DNA from: JBGQOJ01 sp052119585
GTDB taxonomy: Bacteria; Pseudomonadota; Alphaproteobacteria; Rhodobacterales; Rhodobacteraceae
Direction of reading: 5' to 3'
NCBI RefSeq assembly: GCF_052119585.1
Contig: NZ_JBGQOJ010000037.1
Coordinates: 1 to 22,581, forward strand
Length of the DNA stretch: 22,581 bases
Part shown: positions 1-6,765 of the stretch, one piece after another
Numbering within the stretch: the first letter of the stretch is position 1
How the letters are laid out: each line of letters begins with the position of its first letter
The notes under the pieces: model-generated
The model's database searches: none
What the model saw: only the letters and a program-made list of their open reading frames with translations
What the model was told of the DNA's origin: nothing
Position numbers and translations under genes: made by a program

Positions 1-176
1 AACTGATGCGCGGTGTGCGAGCGATCCTCAAAGCTGGTCCGCCCCCGCCAGCGATAAATGGTGTCGAGCGTCACACTGTAGCGTGCAGCCAGCACCGAAG
101 CCGGTTCGCCGCTGGCTGCAATCTTCGCCCGTATTGCTGGGGTCGTCGTCGCGTTCTTGTGCAGAGATAACATCAT
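1..176 (-). CDS. IS481-family transposase, N-terminal part (runs off the window)
   Basis: Read on the minus strand from ATG at 176 (a second ATG is at 173), the protein begins MMLSLHKNATTTPAIRAKI and continues through SVLAARYSV and TIYRWRGR to the window edge. This is the N-terminal helix-turn-helix of the IS481-type transposases, which start with LHKNATTTPAIRA and carry a TxxTIYRWR recognition helix. Only about 58 residues are inside the window; the DDE catalytic domain would lie to the left. The enzyme would cut and join IS ends during transposition. I could not identify the IS terminal inverted repeat or a target duplication, so the boundary with neighbouring DNA is unknown, as is whether the copy is intact. 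Family assignment is strong; completeness is unknown. Confidence 0.85.
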   Translation of the reverse strand, partial: MMLSLHKNATTTPAIRAKIAASGEPASVLAARYSVTLDTIYRWRGRTSFEDRSHTAHQ

Positions 177-328
177 CGCGCAGCATCCCCCATTGCGCGT
201 GCTTCCAGCCCCGCGATCAACTCGCGCAGTGTCGCCCGCGCGATGAAGAGTGGCAGACGGCGCTCGTCAATGCAAACGTGCGGGATGGAACAGTTACTTA
301 CCCGTCTGGCACATTGCGCCACGCGCAA
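173..328 (-). other. Short open frame ending on the transposase start codons
   Basis: A 51-codon open frame (possible TTG start) ends with TGA at 173-175, overlapping the ATGATG of the transposase. Its second half looks protein-like: it includes ERRLPLFIARATLRELIAG followed by LEARAMGDAAR. It could be the tail of a gene into which the element inserted, or a leader within the element. I recognise no family, and codon evidence over 51 residues is weak. Confidence 0.2.
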
Positions 329-546
329 TCAATGGAAGAAAATCAACCTCTCGGCGGATGGTCTGATCCGTCTCAACAGTATAAAAATCAGCTACAAAAA
401 CTGTGTGAATCTCGAGTCAAGTCAACGGTTCAATACTGAGTTTTTGCTCCTTGACGAATCACATTAGTTTTTGATCTAATTTATCATGTTGACATTTTTA
501 AGCTGATATACACGTCGTTAGGTTTAATTTATCTAGGGAGGGATTG
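329..546. other. AT-rich gene-free stretch before the first small gene
   Basis: No convincing gene is visible. The DNA is clearly more AT-rich than the flanks from about 440 on. A TTGACA is at 489-494 and TATACA at 507-512, but their 12-base spacing is too short for a normal sigma-70 promoter. A strong ribosome binding site (GGGAGG at 536-541) precedes the ATG at 547. Confidence 0.4.
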
Positions 547-804
547 ATGGTTACTATAACGCTGGAAGAGGATGAGGAAGTCGGCACCATCTCGCCAAAG
601 TTCAGGAACTACATATCACAACTGAATCATTTGACTGAATTGCTGCTCGATCTCTATCCAGATTCTGTTGAAGAATTTAGAAATGACAGCAAGTATCTTG
701 CTTTGCTTGGAACAATACGGTTCTTAAGTGAAGACCTTCTGAAGCAGACTTGCCAGTTGGAAGTCCCCCCTCCGCCAATCAGCATGGAACATTCGACTGG
801 TTGA
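547..804 (+). CDS. Small acidic hypothetical protein
   Basis: This frame encodes an 85-residue acidic, leucine-rich protein (MVTITLEEDEEVGT...). The ATG at 547 is preferred over the in-frame TTG at 544 because GGGAGG ends five bases before it, a near-ideal Shine-Dalgarno spacing. No signal peptide, membrane helix or known motif is visible. The central part (LNHLTELLLDLYPDSVEEF, then a second leucine-rich stretch) should be helical, and the tail is proline-rich. Base composition is more AT-rich than the phage and host genes around it, which suggests a separate origin. It stands alone between the IS481 remnant and the convergent tail-fibre block. Function is unknown; the good ribosome binding site and protein-like composition support it as a real gene. 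Confidence 0.6.
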   Translation: MVTITLEEDEEVGTISPKFRNYISQLNHLTELLLDLYPDSVEEFRNDSKYLALLGTIRFLSEDLLKQTCQLEVPPPPISMEHSTG

Positions 805-880
805 AGATCACCTGGATTTTTCCACGTTCCCACACCGCGCGTGAATATCCGAGGGAATAATCTGAGACCGAAAATGCAAA

Positions 881-943
881 GAGGCCCCCCAGCCGGAGCC
901 GAAGGGCCTGATTTGGGTGGATTGCGTTTTTTTGGGGGGCCTC
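881..943 (-). terminator. Intrinsic terminator of the tail-fibre operon
   Basis: GAGGCCCCCC at 881-890 is the exact inverted repeat of GGGGGGCCTC at 934-943. A nested shorter repeat AGGCCC (882-887) with GGGCCT (904-909) offers an alternative stem. Read on the minus strand, the stem is followed by TTTGCATTTT, so it fits termination of the leftward tail genes, the last of which stops at 960. Confidence 0.6.
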
Positions 944-959
944 CAAAAATACTGGCAGA

Positions 960-1403
960 TCACACCTGCATCGCCATGGCCTGTTTGAACAGCGCGTCCA
1001 TGGCCTCGTGCGAGTATCCCAGTAGGTAACCCAGTTCGTCCATCGACGGGCTTAGGCGCCGCCAGTCGCCGGCGTTCTTGATCGTCTCGCGCATCGCCCA
1101 GAGCGTGTCTGGATCCTCGGCCATTGCATCGAGGGCGGCACAGGTGTCCGGGCCGAGGACGAGGCGCCCTTGCAGGCGGGAGCAGACCATGGTTTTTCGC
1201 AGGTCGTGCAGGTGGTCAGCCTCCGTATAGGGGGCGTCCGCCTGGAATACCCCTGTGTCCGGGTCATAGGCCATGCCGGAGCGGGCCAGGCCGGTGGACC
1301 CGGTTTCTTCCACCCAGACGCCCTTCAGAGTGGCGACGTGCGCGGCGTCAGCGAGGATCACATTTGTGACCAGTGTGCCGTCGATTTGTGCAAATTTTGC
1401 CAT
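960..1403 (-). CDS. Phage tail-associated hypothetical protein
   Basis: This is a 147-residue protein beginning MAKFAQIDGTLVTNVILAD, with WVE at residues 30-32. That opening is typical of small proteins encoded after phage tail fibres, often called tail fibre assembly or tail-associated proteins; assignment beyond this is uncertain. No signal peptide or membrane segment is present. It is the last gene of the leftward tail operon: it starts 12 bases after the glycine-rich fibre gene stops, with GGGGG ahead of the ATG as a ribosome binding site, and a terminator follows. It may help fold or attach the fibre. I see no motif that proves the role, and position is the main evidence. Confidence 0.7.
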   Translation of the reverse strand: MAKFAQIDGTLVTNVILADAAHVATLKGVWVEETGSTGLARSGMAYDPDTGVFQADAPYTEADHLHDLRKTMVCSRLQGRLVLGPDTCAALDAMAEDPDTLWAMRETIKNAGDWRRLSPSMDELGYLLGYSHEAMDALFKQAMAMQV

Positions 1404-1415
1404 TACGGGCCCCCG

Positions 1416-2435
1416 TCAGTAGGCAAGCGTCCCGGAGGACAGGAATGTATGGATCGTGTAGCCGCCGACTTCGGTGATCGTGCCACCCGTCAGGGTGGGA
1501 GAACCGGGGTAGCGGGCAATGACCACGCCACTGCCACCGGACCCGGAATCATCGTCGTTACGCTGACCACCACCGCCACCACCGAACCCGTCGACGCCGC
1601 TTGTTGCAGCCCCCGCGGGACTGTAGCCGCCGGTGCCTGCGTTGTCCCCCGCAAGGCCGGGGAGTGTGGAGGTGTAGGACGCGCCACCGCCGCCGGACCC
1701 ATAGACCTGGGGAGTGCCGGAGATGTCCGAGGTAAACCCGGCGCCCCCCGTGCCGCCTCGACCGGCAGAGCTGGGCCCGCCCGCGACAGTTGCGCCGCCG
1801 CCACCGCCGCCGCCCGAGTTGTTTGCCCCGATTGACCCGTTTTTGCCCTGTCCGGCGATCCCCGCGCCAAAGCTACCGGCGGAATACTGGTAGAGAGAGC
1901 CGCCGCCGCCAGACCCGCCGCTTGCGGGTGCTGCCCCGGTGTACGAACCACCATAGCCACCCCCGGTGGCAACCACTGTGGCGAGGCTGGAGTTCCCGCC
2001 ACGGGTCCCGACGCCGCCCAAGGGCAGAGGGGCCGCGCCACCCGCGCCGACCACGGCGGAGAGGGCCTCCCCCGCGAGCAGGGTGAGTGATCCTGCAAGC
2101 ACCCCACCGCCACCGCCGCCCCCTGCATAGTAGGCGCCGCCGCCCGACCCGCCGCCCGCCACGACCAGATATTCGATCACCACGGGGGGCGGGCTGAACG
2201 TGTAGATCGCCTGCTTTACCCGCTGGGCCGTCATGACCTTGATGGTGTCGGTGCCTGCTTCGGCTTCGGCCTGAGTCGCCGCTGCCCGCGTGATCTCGAC
2301 AATGGCGTCAGTGCCGTTGTTTTTCTTCATATAGAGCTTGCCGTCATAGGTGTTGACGGCAAGCTCGCCGAGCTCGATCTGGGCGGTGGTCGGCACCTTG
2401 GCCGCCACCGCCGAGCGTTTCATCTTAATGGCCAT
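1416..2435 (-). CDS. Glycine-rich phage tail fibre protein
   Basis: This 339-residue protein has a short N-terminal region (about 1-85) of the phage-fibre type, with ELGELAVNTYDGKLYMKKN, followed by EYLVVAGGGSGGG and about 220 residues dominated by glycine with alanine and serine. Such glycine-rich domains form polyglycine sandwich tips that bind receptors on some phage tails. The C-terminus returns to ordinary composition (ITEVGGYTIHTF). AGGAGG lies four bases before the ATG. The gene sits between the repeat fibre gene and the small tail-associated protein in one operon. The long glycine tract makes the opposite strand rich in false open frames. A role as distal adhesin is inference from family and position. 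Confidence 0.85.
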   Translation of the reverse strand: MAIKMKRSAVAAKVPTTAQIELGELAVNTYDGKLYMKKNNGTDAIVEITRAAATQAEAEAGTDTIKVMTAQRVKQAIYTFSPPPVVIEYLVVAGGGSGGGAYYAGGGGGGGVLAGSLTLLAGEALSAVVGAGGAAPLPLGGVGTRGGNSSLATVVATGGGYGGSYTGAAPASGGSGGGGSLYQYSAGSFGAGIAGQGKNGSIGANNSGGGGGGGATVAGGPSSAGRGGTGGAGFTSDISGTPQVYGSGGGGASYTSTLPGLAGDNAGTGGYSPAGAATSGVDGFGGGGGGQRNDDDSGSGGSGVVIARYPGSPTLTGGTITEVGGYTIHTFLSSGTLAY

Positions 2436-2491
2436 ATGGCCTCCTGTTCATGGGCTCATCCGAGCCAGGGGGGAATGGGTGATTGCAGCGG

Positions 2492-3607
2492 TCAGAAGGT
2501 CCCGCCATCAAAACTTATGCCGGCAATGCTGCCACCGGTGATCGCGACATTGCTGGCGGCCTGTGTCGCCAGGCTGCCCAGCCCGAGGTTGCCCCGGGCG
2601 GTGGCCGCATTGGTCAGATCGGCCAGGTTGCTGGCCGCGCCGAGCTTGCCGGCGAGGCCATTCGTCACCGTGGTGGCAAAGTTCGGATCATCGCCAAGGG
2701 CTGCGGCCAGCTCGTTCAGGGTGTCGAGCGCACCGGGGGCACCGGAGATCAGACCGGACACCACCGCCTGCACGAATGCGGTTGTGGCCAGCTGCGTGGT
2801 ATTGGTCGCGGATACGGCCGTGGGTGCGGTGGGCGTGCCGGTCAGCGCCGGCGAGGCCAGCGGGGCTTTGGCCGCAAGGGCGGCATCGAGCCCCGTCACC
2901 TGGCTGGTCGGATGGCTGTGGGTCGCAGGGGGGAAGGTTGACGGCTTGCCGGTGATCCCCGTCCAGGGAGCTGCGTCTGCCACCTCGGCCGCATCGACCT
3001 TGCCGTCGTTATCCGCGTCATAGACCAATTTCAGCATGTCGCCTGCGCCCAGACCGGCAAGCCCGGCCTGCACAAAGGCGGTGGTGGCGATCTGGGTGGT
3101 ATTGTTCCCCGCAAGGGCGGTGGGCGCTGTGGGCGTGCCGATCAATGCGGGCGAGGCCAGCGCCGCCTTGGCGTTCAATGTCGTCTGCAGCGAGGTCACA
3201 TCGGAGATGGCGTGCCCATGCGCGGTGGCCGCCTTGCCGTCGAGCGCCGCTTGCAACCCGCCCACCTCGGAGATCGCATGGCTGTGCGACGCGGCCGCCT
3301 TTGTGGCCAGCCCCGCATCGAATTGCGACTTGCGCACCAGATCCGTGGTGGCGCTGGCATCCTGGCTCGATTTCGGGACGGTGGAAAAGGTCTTGGCGCC
3401 AGCAACCGTCTGGGTGCCGCTCAGTGCCAGAAAGGCCCCGCTGCCCGCCAAAGGCACCACGGCCGTGGCATTGCCGGACCCGTCATCGCCCTTGCCGACA
3501 TAGAGCGTGTTGTCGACCTCGTTATGCGCGGCCTCGCCGGATTTGAGCCCCGTGGGCGCGCCGGCATTGCCGGACACCCGGCGTTTGAGCTGTATCGTGT
3601 TGGCCAT
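2492..3607 (-). CDS. Phage tail fibre protein with duplicated repeats and an EF-hand-like loop
   Basis: The protein has 371 residues. The N-terminus (IQLKRRVSGNAGAPTGLKSG, then NTLYVGKGDDG) is the particle-binding segment common to phage fibres. Two HxHxIS elements (about residues 108-112 and 130-134) and a long repeat follow: LASPALxGTPTAPTA...TTQxATTAFVQA at 150-181 and again at 250-281, exactly 100 residues apart. Between the copies lies DADNDGKVDAAE (197-208), a perfect 12-residue EF-hand or dockerin-type calcium loop with acidic residues at 1, 3, 5, 9 and 12. The start has GGAGG eight bases upstream and overlaps the previous gene's stop (ATGA). It should form a trimeric fibre shaft. Calcium binding is inferred from the motif alone. 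Confidence 0.88.
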   Translation of the reverse strand: MANTIQLKRRVSGNAGAPTGLKSGEAAHNEVDNTLYVGKGDDGSGNATAVVPLAGSGAFLALSGTQTVAGAKTFSTVPKSSQDASATTDLVRKSQFDAGLATKAAASHSHAISEVGGLQAALDGKAATAHGHAISDVTSLQTTLNAKAALASPALIGTPTAPTALAGNNTTQIATTAFVQAGLAGLGAGDMLKLVYDADNDGKVDAAEVADAAPWTGITGKPSTFPPATHSHPTSQVTGLDAALAAKAPLASPALTGTPTAPTAVSATNTTQLATTAFVQAVVSGLISGAPGALDTLNELAAALGDDPNFATTVTNGLAGKLGAASNLADLTNAATARGNLGLGSLATQAASNVAITGGSIAGISFDGGTF

Positions 3608-3834
3608 CAGAAAAAGCCTCCGTTTATCGGTGTTTCAGTTGGAAGAAGGGTTATGCCGGGCGCGCCCTGATCGCCTTTGTCGCCCTGTGGGCCGACCCCG
3701 CCATCCGGCCCCGGCGTGCCCGACACGCGCACAGCAACGGGGACCGTCAGGATGCGGACCGCCACAGGCGCATGCGCAGAGACCCTGACGCGGATCGGGC
3801 CTGTTGCCTGCCGCACCTCGATGCTGTCCGCCAT
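3607..3834 (-). CDS. Short collagen-like phage protein
   Basis: This 75-residue protein has a beta-rich N-terminal half (IRVRVSAHAPVAVRILTV) and about seven Gly-X-Y triplets (GTPGPDGGVGPQGDKGDQG and onward), then a short tail. Collagen-like stretches are common in phage fibres, where they trimerise. It starts two bases after the preceding gene's stop, and its own stop overlaps the ATG of the fibre gene, so the three are translationally coupled. It may be a small connector between the tail and the fibre. I cannot say whether it is the remnant of a longer collagen fibre or complete. Confidence 0.7.
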   Translation of the reverse strand: MADSIEVRQATGPIRVRVSAHAPVAVRILTVPVAVRVSGTPGPDGGVGPQGDKGDQGAPGITLLPTETPINGGFF

Positions 3835-3836
3835 GA

Positions 3837-4040
3837 TCAGAGCCCCCGGGTGACCGGCATCATCACCGGGATATCGAGCGCAAAGCCCAAATGCAGATCG
3901 GGCTGCACGTCCGTGCGCACAACATCGAGCGTAACGCTGCCCGCGGTCATCAGGGCGGTCACCGCCGCAGGGATCACCAGATCAAGCGATGTATCGGACT
4001 GGCGGATCAGGCTGGCCTGCGCGGCCGTCGCCCTTGACAT
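3837..4040 (-). CDS. Small phage tail-region hypothetical protein
   Basis: This 67-residue protein (MSRATAAQASLIRQSDTSLD...) has no recognisable domain; the pattern of alternating hydrophobic residues (LDLVIPAAVTALMTAGSVTL) suggests beta structure rather than a membrane helix. It is the first gene of the tail-fibre block and ends two bases before the collagen-like gene. No strong ribosome binding site precedes the ATG. The neighbouring gene upstream on the same strand is the PLD-like gene, 24 bases away, where head and terminase genes would normally be expected, so this may lie next to a deletion joint. Function is unknown. Confidence 0.55.
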   Translation of the reverse strand: MSRATAAQASLIRQSDTSLDLVIPAAVTALMTAGSVTLDVVRTDVQPDLHLGFALDIPVMMPVTRGL

Positions 4041-4064
4041 TCAGCCATATGGAACCCCAGAGGA

Positions 4065-4769
4065 CTAGTCTCCGATCAGAGCTACCAGATCAGCCGCAGT
4101 CAGATAGACATCCTCCTTTTTAACCCGCCGCTCCGATACTGGCGGATTTTTCTGTTTGAGCGCCTCCGCAGGCAGATTACGGAACCGATCATAAACCGCC
4201 TGAATGATCCGACGGTTATCCATAGTTCGACCGGATTCGTCCCACAGCGCATCAAACCAGTCGGAGTAAAACTCTGCCACCGCATCATCGACATCGATAT
4301 CGAACTGCTCGGTCCGCAGGTTTTTGTTCAAATTCATGGAGGACCGCATCACGGCCGCGCCGCGGGCGCCAGATACGATGATCACCTTGGCATGCACAGA
4401 CAGGCACCGGAAAGCATCCGCCCCCAAAACCTCGATCAATGGACCCGCGAATTTCGGGCTTTTCTCGAATGTGCCACGGTCCAAGAGCATCCGGATATCC
4501 GTAATGCGCCCGTCTGTGCGTATTTTACCCGCGCGCGTCACATCATACAGACCGGTCGTCCAAGTCGACACCCGAACCTTTGCCGGGCCAAGCTCGTCGA
4601 TCATATGCTCCATCGCATCAATCGACGAAAACTGACCAGCCGTAAGCCCCGTTATCCGCTGCCCGGGCACCAACGCCCCAATTACTTCCGCTGCCGTCTC
4701 CGTGCGATGGATAACCGTCCTGACATTTCCGGTCGCATATCGAAGTGACCTCGGCCTTCTTGACGCCAT
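4065..4769 (-). CDS. PLD-like domain phage protein with an altered HKD motif
   Basis: This 234-residue protein resembles the small single-domain phospholipase D-like proteins found next to DNA methylase and terminase genes in alphaproteobacterial phages. H126 and K128 (HAKVIIVSG) and the S143-S144-M-N146 segment match the first part and the GSxxN part of the HxKx4Dx6GSxxN motif, but the aspartate position is serine (S133). The C-terminal third is helical and charged (VKKEDVYLTAADLVALIGD). The start at 4769 overlaps the DUF7220 gene by 88 bases in another frame; GGGGGT precedes it. PLD-like enzymes cut phosphodiester bonds; here the role could be in DNA processing or packaging. The missing Asp leaves activity open. 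Confidence 0.75.
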   Translation of the reverse strand: MASRRPRSLRYATGNVRTVIHRTETAAEVIGALVPGQRITGLTAGQFSSIDAMEHMIDELGPAKVRVSTWTTGLYDVTRAGKIRTDGRITDIRMLLDRGTFEKSPKFAGPLIEVLGADAFRCLSVHAKVIIVSGARGAAVMRSSMNLNKNLRTEQFDIDVDDAVAEFYSDWFDALWDESGRTMDNRRIIQAVYDRFRNLPAEALKQKNPPVSERRVKKEDVYLTAADLVALIGD

Positions 4770-4966
4770 TTCTCAAACCCCCGCCTAATAACATAGGATC
4801 GAACAACAGACGCCACGGTAAACACACCGCCCAGCATGAAGTGATCAACAGTCCGCGCCTCGATCCCTAAAAGAGGAAACGTCACAACCTGAACGCCAAA
4901 CGCCACCAAAAACCCGACCAATACATTCGTAACCGCCTCGACCAACGACATTAGGCGGCTTTGCAT
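4682..4966 (-). CDS. DUF7220 family phage membrane protein
   Basis: This 94-residue protein starts MQSRLMSLVEAVTNVLVGF, the signature opening of the small two-helix proteins that I know as DUF7220. Two hydrophobic segments (about 14-34 and 44-60) are followed by the conserved SYVIRRGFEKW and a basic tail. It overlaps the end of the methylase gene by 16 bases and the start of the PLD-like gene by 88 bases, a compact arrangement typical of phage operons. Its function is unknown; the conserved pairing with ParB-methylase genes suggests a role in the same early or packaging stage. The product is expected in the inner membrane. Confidence 0.8.
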   Translation of the reverse strand: MQSRLMSLVEAVTNVLVGFLVAFGVQVVTFPLLGIEARTVDHFMLGGVFTVASVVRSYVIRRGFEKWRQEGRGHFDMRPEMSGRLSIARRRQRK

Positions 4967-6312
4967 TTGATCTTTCTCACCTCGTCAAACGACCGGCCAT
5001 CCCCCTCAAGCGTCGCCGTTTCGCCGGAAAAGGTCTGCCAGCGCTGCACGATCACATCACAAAACTTGGCGTCCAACTCGACTAGGCGCGCGATGCGCCC
5101 CAATTTATGCGCAGCAATCAACGTCGAACCGGAACCACCAAAGATATCCAGCACCACATCACCGCGCTTGGTCGAATTCTCGAGCATGCCAGAGATCAAG
5201 CCCACCGGCTTCATGGTCGGGTGATCCGCGCTGCGCGACGGCTTATCGGCCCGAATGATCGATCCATCGTGCGCCTCGATCGAGAGCTTCTCACCAGACA
5301 CAACCAGCGTCTGGTCCCCGACATCCACCTGGATCGTGCCGTCCGGCATGATCCGGATCGGAGAAGCATCCGACTTTGGCACGGTGGTATTTGCCCGACC
5401 GCCGTACCAACTGTGCGCCGCGCCAGGCTTCCACCCGTAAAGTATTGGTTCGTGCCGCCATTGGTAATCCGATCGGCCCAAAACCAACGAAGGCTTGACC
5501 CAGATAAGGCATCCAGAAAGCTTGAACCCCGCATCGCGGAACGCCGCTCGAAAATTCAAACCCTCGGTATCCGCATGCGCGATATACATCGGAGCGCCAG
5601 CGCGCATCACGGCGAAGGCAGCGCCGAACGCCCCGATCAAAAACCGACGAAACTCCGTCGACCCCATGTTGTCGTTTGCAATCTTGCCAGCAGTGCCCTC
5701 GTAATTCACGTTATAGGGCGGGTCAGTCCAGCACGCGTCGACTGGATTGTCACCGCAAAGGCGCTCCACATCGGCCCGCGACGTAGAATCCCCGCAAATA
5801 ACGCGGTGCTTGCCAAGACACCAAACCATGCCGGTCTCAGTCACCGGTGCAGGCGGGGCCTCCGGAACGAAATCCGGATCCCCAAAACTCGGTGGTGGAT
5901 CGTGATCAAGATCGGCATCAGCCAAAAGATCGTCCAGCTCACTGTCCGAAAACCCAAGAATGTCCAGATCGAAGGCCTCGTCCCGAAGTTCGGCCAACAA
6001 GGAGGAAAGCAGAGCCTCGTTCCAGCCTGCATTATCGGCAATCTTGTTGTCAGCGACGAGCAAGGCAAGCCGCTGTGTCGGCGACAAATGATCCAGCATG
6101 ATCACCGGAACCTCAGACAACCCCAACCGTTCGGCCGCCATAATCCGGCCATGCCCAGCGATGATCACACCATCAGCACCGGCAAGAACTGGATTGCAAA
6201 AACCGAATTCAGCGATCGACGCCGCAATCTGCGCCACCTGCCAGTCGTCATGCGTCCGGGCGTTCCGCGCGTAGGGCACGAGGCGTGCGGGCGGCATCAT
6301 CTCGATCTTCAA
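4951..6312 (-). CDS. ParB-like nuclease domain / DNA (N4-cytosine or adenine) methyltransferase fusion
   Basis: The N-terminal 90 residues are ParB-like (VPYARNARTH, then GHGRIMAAERLGL). The C-terminal half is a SAM-dependent DNA methyltransferase of beta order: DPPY first, then the target-recognition region, then FGGSGST and the closing MKP segment. Between them is an unusual insert of short beta-like strands (PDGTIQVDVGDQTLVVSGEK and onward). The frame is open up to a GTG at 6342 without a ribosome binding site; the TTG at 6312 is preferred because GGAG lies seven bases upstream and the product then starts MKIEMMPPARLVPYARN, as relatives do. Phages carry such genes, without a partner nuclease, to modify their own DNA against host restriction. 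No restriction enzyme gene is adjacent. Confidence 0.9.
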   Translation of the reverse strand: MKIEMMPPARLVPYARNARTHDDWQVAQIAASIAEFGFCNPVLAGADGVIIAGHGRIMAAERLGLSEVPVIMLDHLSPTQRLALLVADNKIADNAGWNEALLSSLLAELRDEAFDLDILGFSDSELDDLLADADLDHDPPPSFGDPDFVPEAPPAPVTETGMVWCLGKHRVICGDSTSRADVERLCGDNPVDACWTDPPYNVNYEGTAGKIANDNMGSTEFRRFLIGAFGAAFAVMRAGAPMYIAHADTEGLNFRAAFRDAGFKLSGCLIWVKPSLVLGRSDYQWRHEPILYGWKPGAAHSWYGGRANTTVPKSDASPIRIMPDGTIQVDVGDQTLVVSGEKLSIEAHDGSIIRADKPSRSADHPTMKPVGLISGMLENSTKRGDVVLDIFGGSGSTLIAAHKLGRIARLVELDAKFCDVIVQRWQTFSGETATLEGDGRSFDEVRKIKCKAA

Positions 6313-6394
6313 CGGCGAACTCCAGTGAGAAATACCCGACACAATTAAGTGCCGGGCAGTTGAGGGAGGTATAGGTTTTTAGAAGCGTGAGCGC

Positions 6395-6440
6395 TGCGAA
6401 CCCTGCGAACCCAAAGATGCGAACCCAACAGTGCGAACCC
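6395..6440. repeat. Four direct repeats TGCGAACCC upstream of the methylase operon
   Basis: TGCGAACCC occurs at 6395-6403, 6404-6412, 6418-6426 and 6432-6440; the last three copies begin 14 bases apart. On the minus strand this reads GGGTTCGCA four times, 83 to 128 bases before the preferred TTG start of the methylase gene. An array of direct repeats upstream of a phage operon suggests a binding site for an activator or packaging protein. No protein is identified. Confidence 0.6.
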
Positions 6441-6465
6441 AGAAAAATTATTTGTCACTAGCGAC

Positions 6466-6555
6466 TTAGCGCGCAAAGCACACCCACATACGATCAGAGC
6501 CAGGGAGGACCCAAAGCAGGGGGGGCTGCGGCAGAACCACATGCTCTTCCGCCAT
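6466..6555 (-). CDS. Possible 29-residue small protein
   Basis: An ATG at 6555 opens a 29-codon frame (MAEEHVVLPQPPLLWVLPGSD and onward) ending at 6466, just before the TGCGAACCC repeats. The composition is protein-like at the start, but no good ribosome binding site is seen and no family is known. It may be the surviving 5' end of a decayed gene. Confidence 0.2.
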   Translation of the reverse strand: MAEEHVVLPQPPLLWVLPGSDRMWVCFAR

Positions 6556-6717
6556 CGTATCTAAAAACTAAACCAAACCGCCCGCTTTTGTCCTGCGCAA
6601 TCTTCGGTAGGAATTACGCGGGCAGAGCGTGGTATTGCGTAGGCAGAGCGTAAAAAAAAATCGAACGGCTGCGCCGTCAATCCATTCCCGCATGTTCCGC
6701 GCGCAGTCCGCGACCCT

Positions 6718-6763
6718 ATGTAAGCCAACTGTTGACGCATGTAAGCGGTTGGGCCACAAGCCC
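6718..6763 (+). promoter_or_regulatory. Probable higBA promoter and operator region
   Basis: ATGTAAGC is repeated at 6718-6725 and 6739-6746, two helical turns apart. TTGACG (6732-6737) lies between them and could be a -35 box. CCAAC (6725-6729) and GTTGG (6748-6752) form an inverted pair around it, and GGGC/GCCC (6751-6754, 6760-6763) forms a small hairpin just before the higB ATG. HigA-type antitoxins repress their own promoter, so this is the expected place for its operator. Confidence 0.4.
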
Positions 6764-6765
6764 AC

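Larger units (their letters stand above)
6343..6765. other. Gene-poor divergent control region between the methylase and higB
   Basis: About 420 bases hold no secure gene. They contain four TGCGAACCC repeats (6395-6440), a possible 29-codon frame on the minus strand, a pair of GGCAGAGCGT repeats 21 bases apart (6621-6630, 6642-6651), an A-tract at 6652-6660, and the operator-like elements of higBA. Transcription should leave this region in both directions. Confidence 0.5.

Noticed and set aside
83..467. Plus-strand frames near the left edge
   Set aside because: They lie opposite the IS481 transposase N-terminus and the short frame before it; cysteine- and arginine-rich composition is typical of shadows.
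5107..6348. 413-codon plus-strand frame opposite the methylase gene
   Set aside because: It is a shadow of the methylase; its composition is dominated by Arg, His and Pro and shows no domain.
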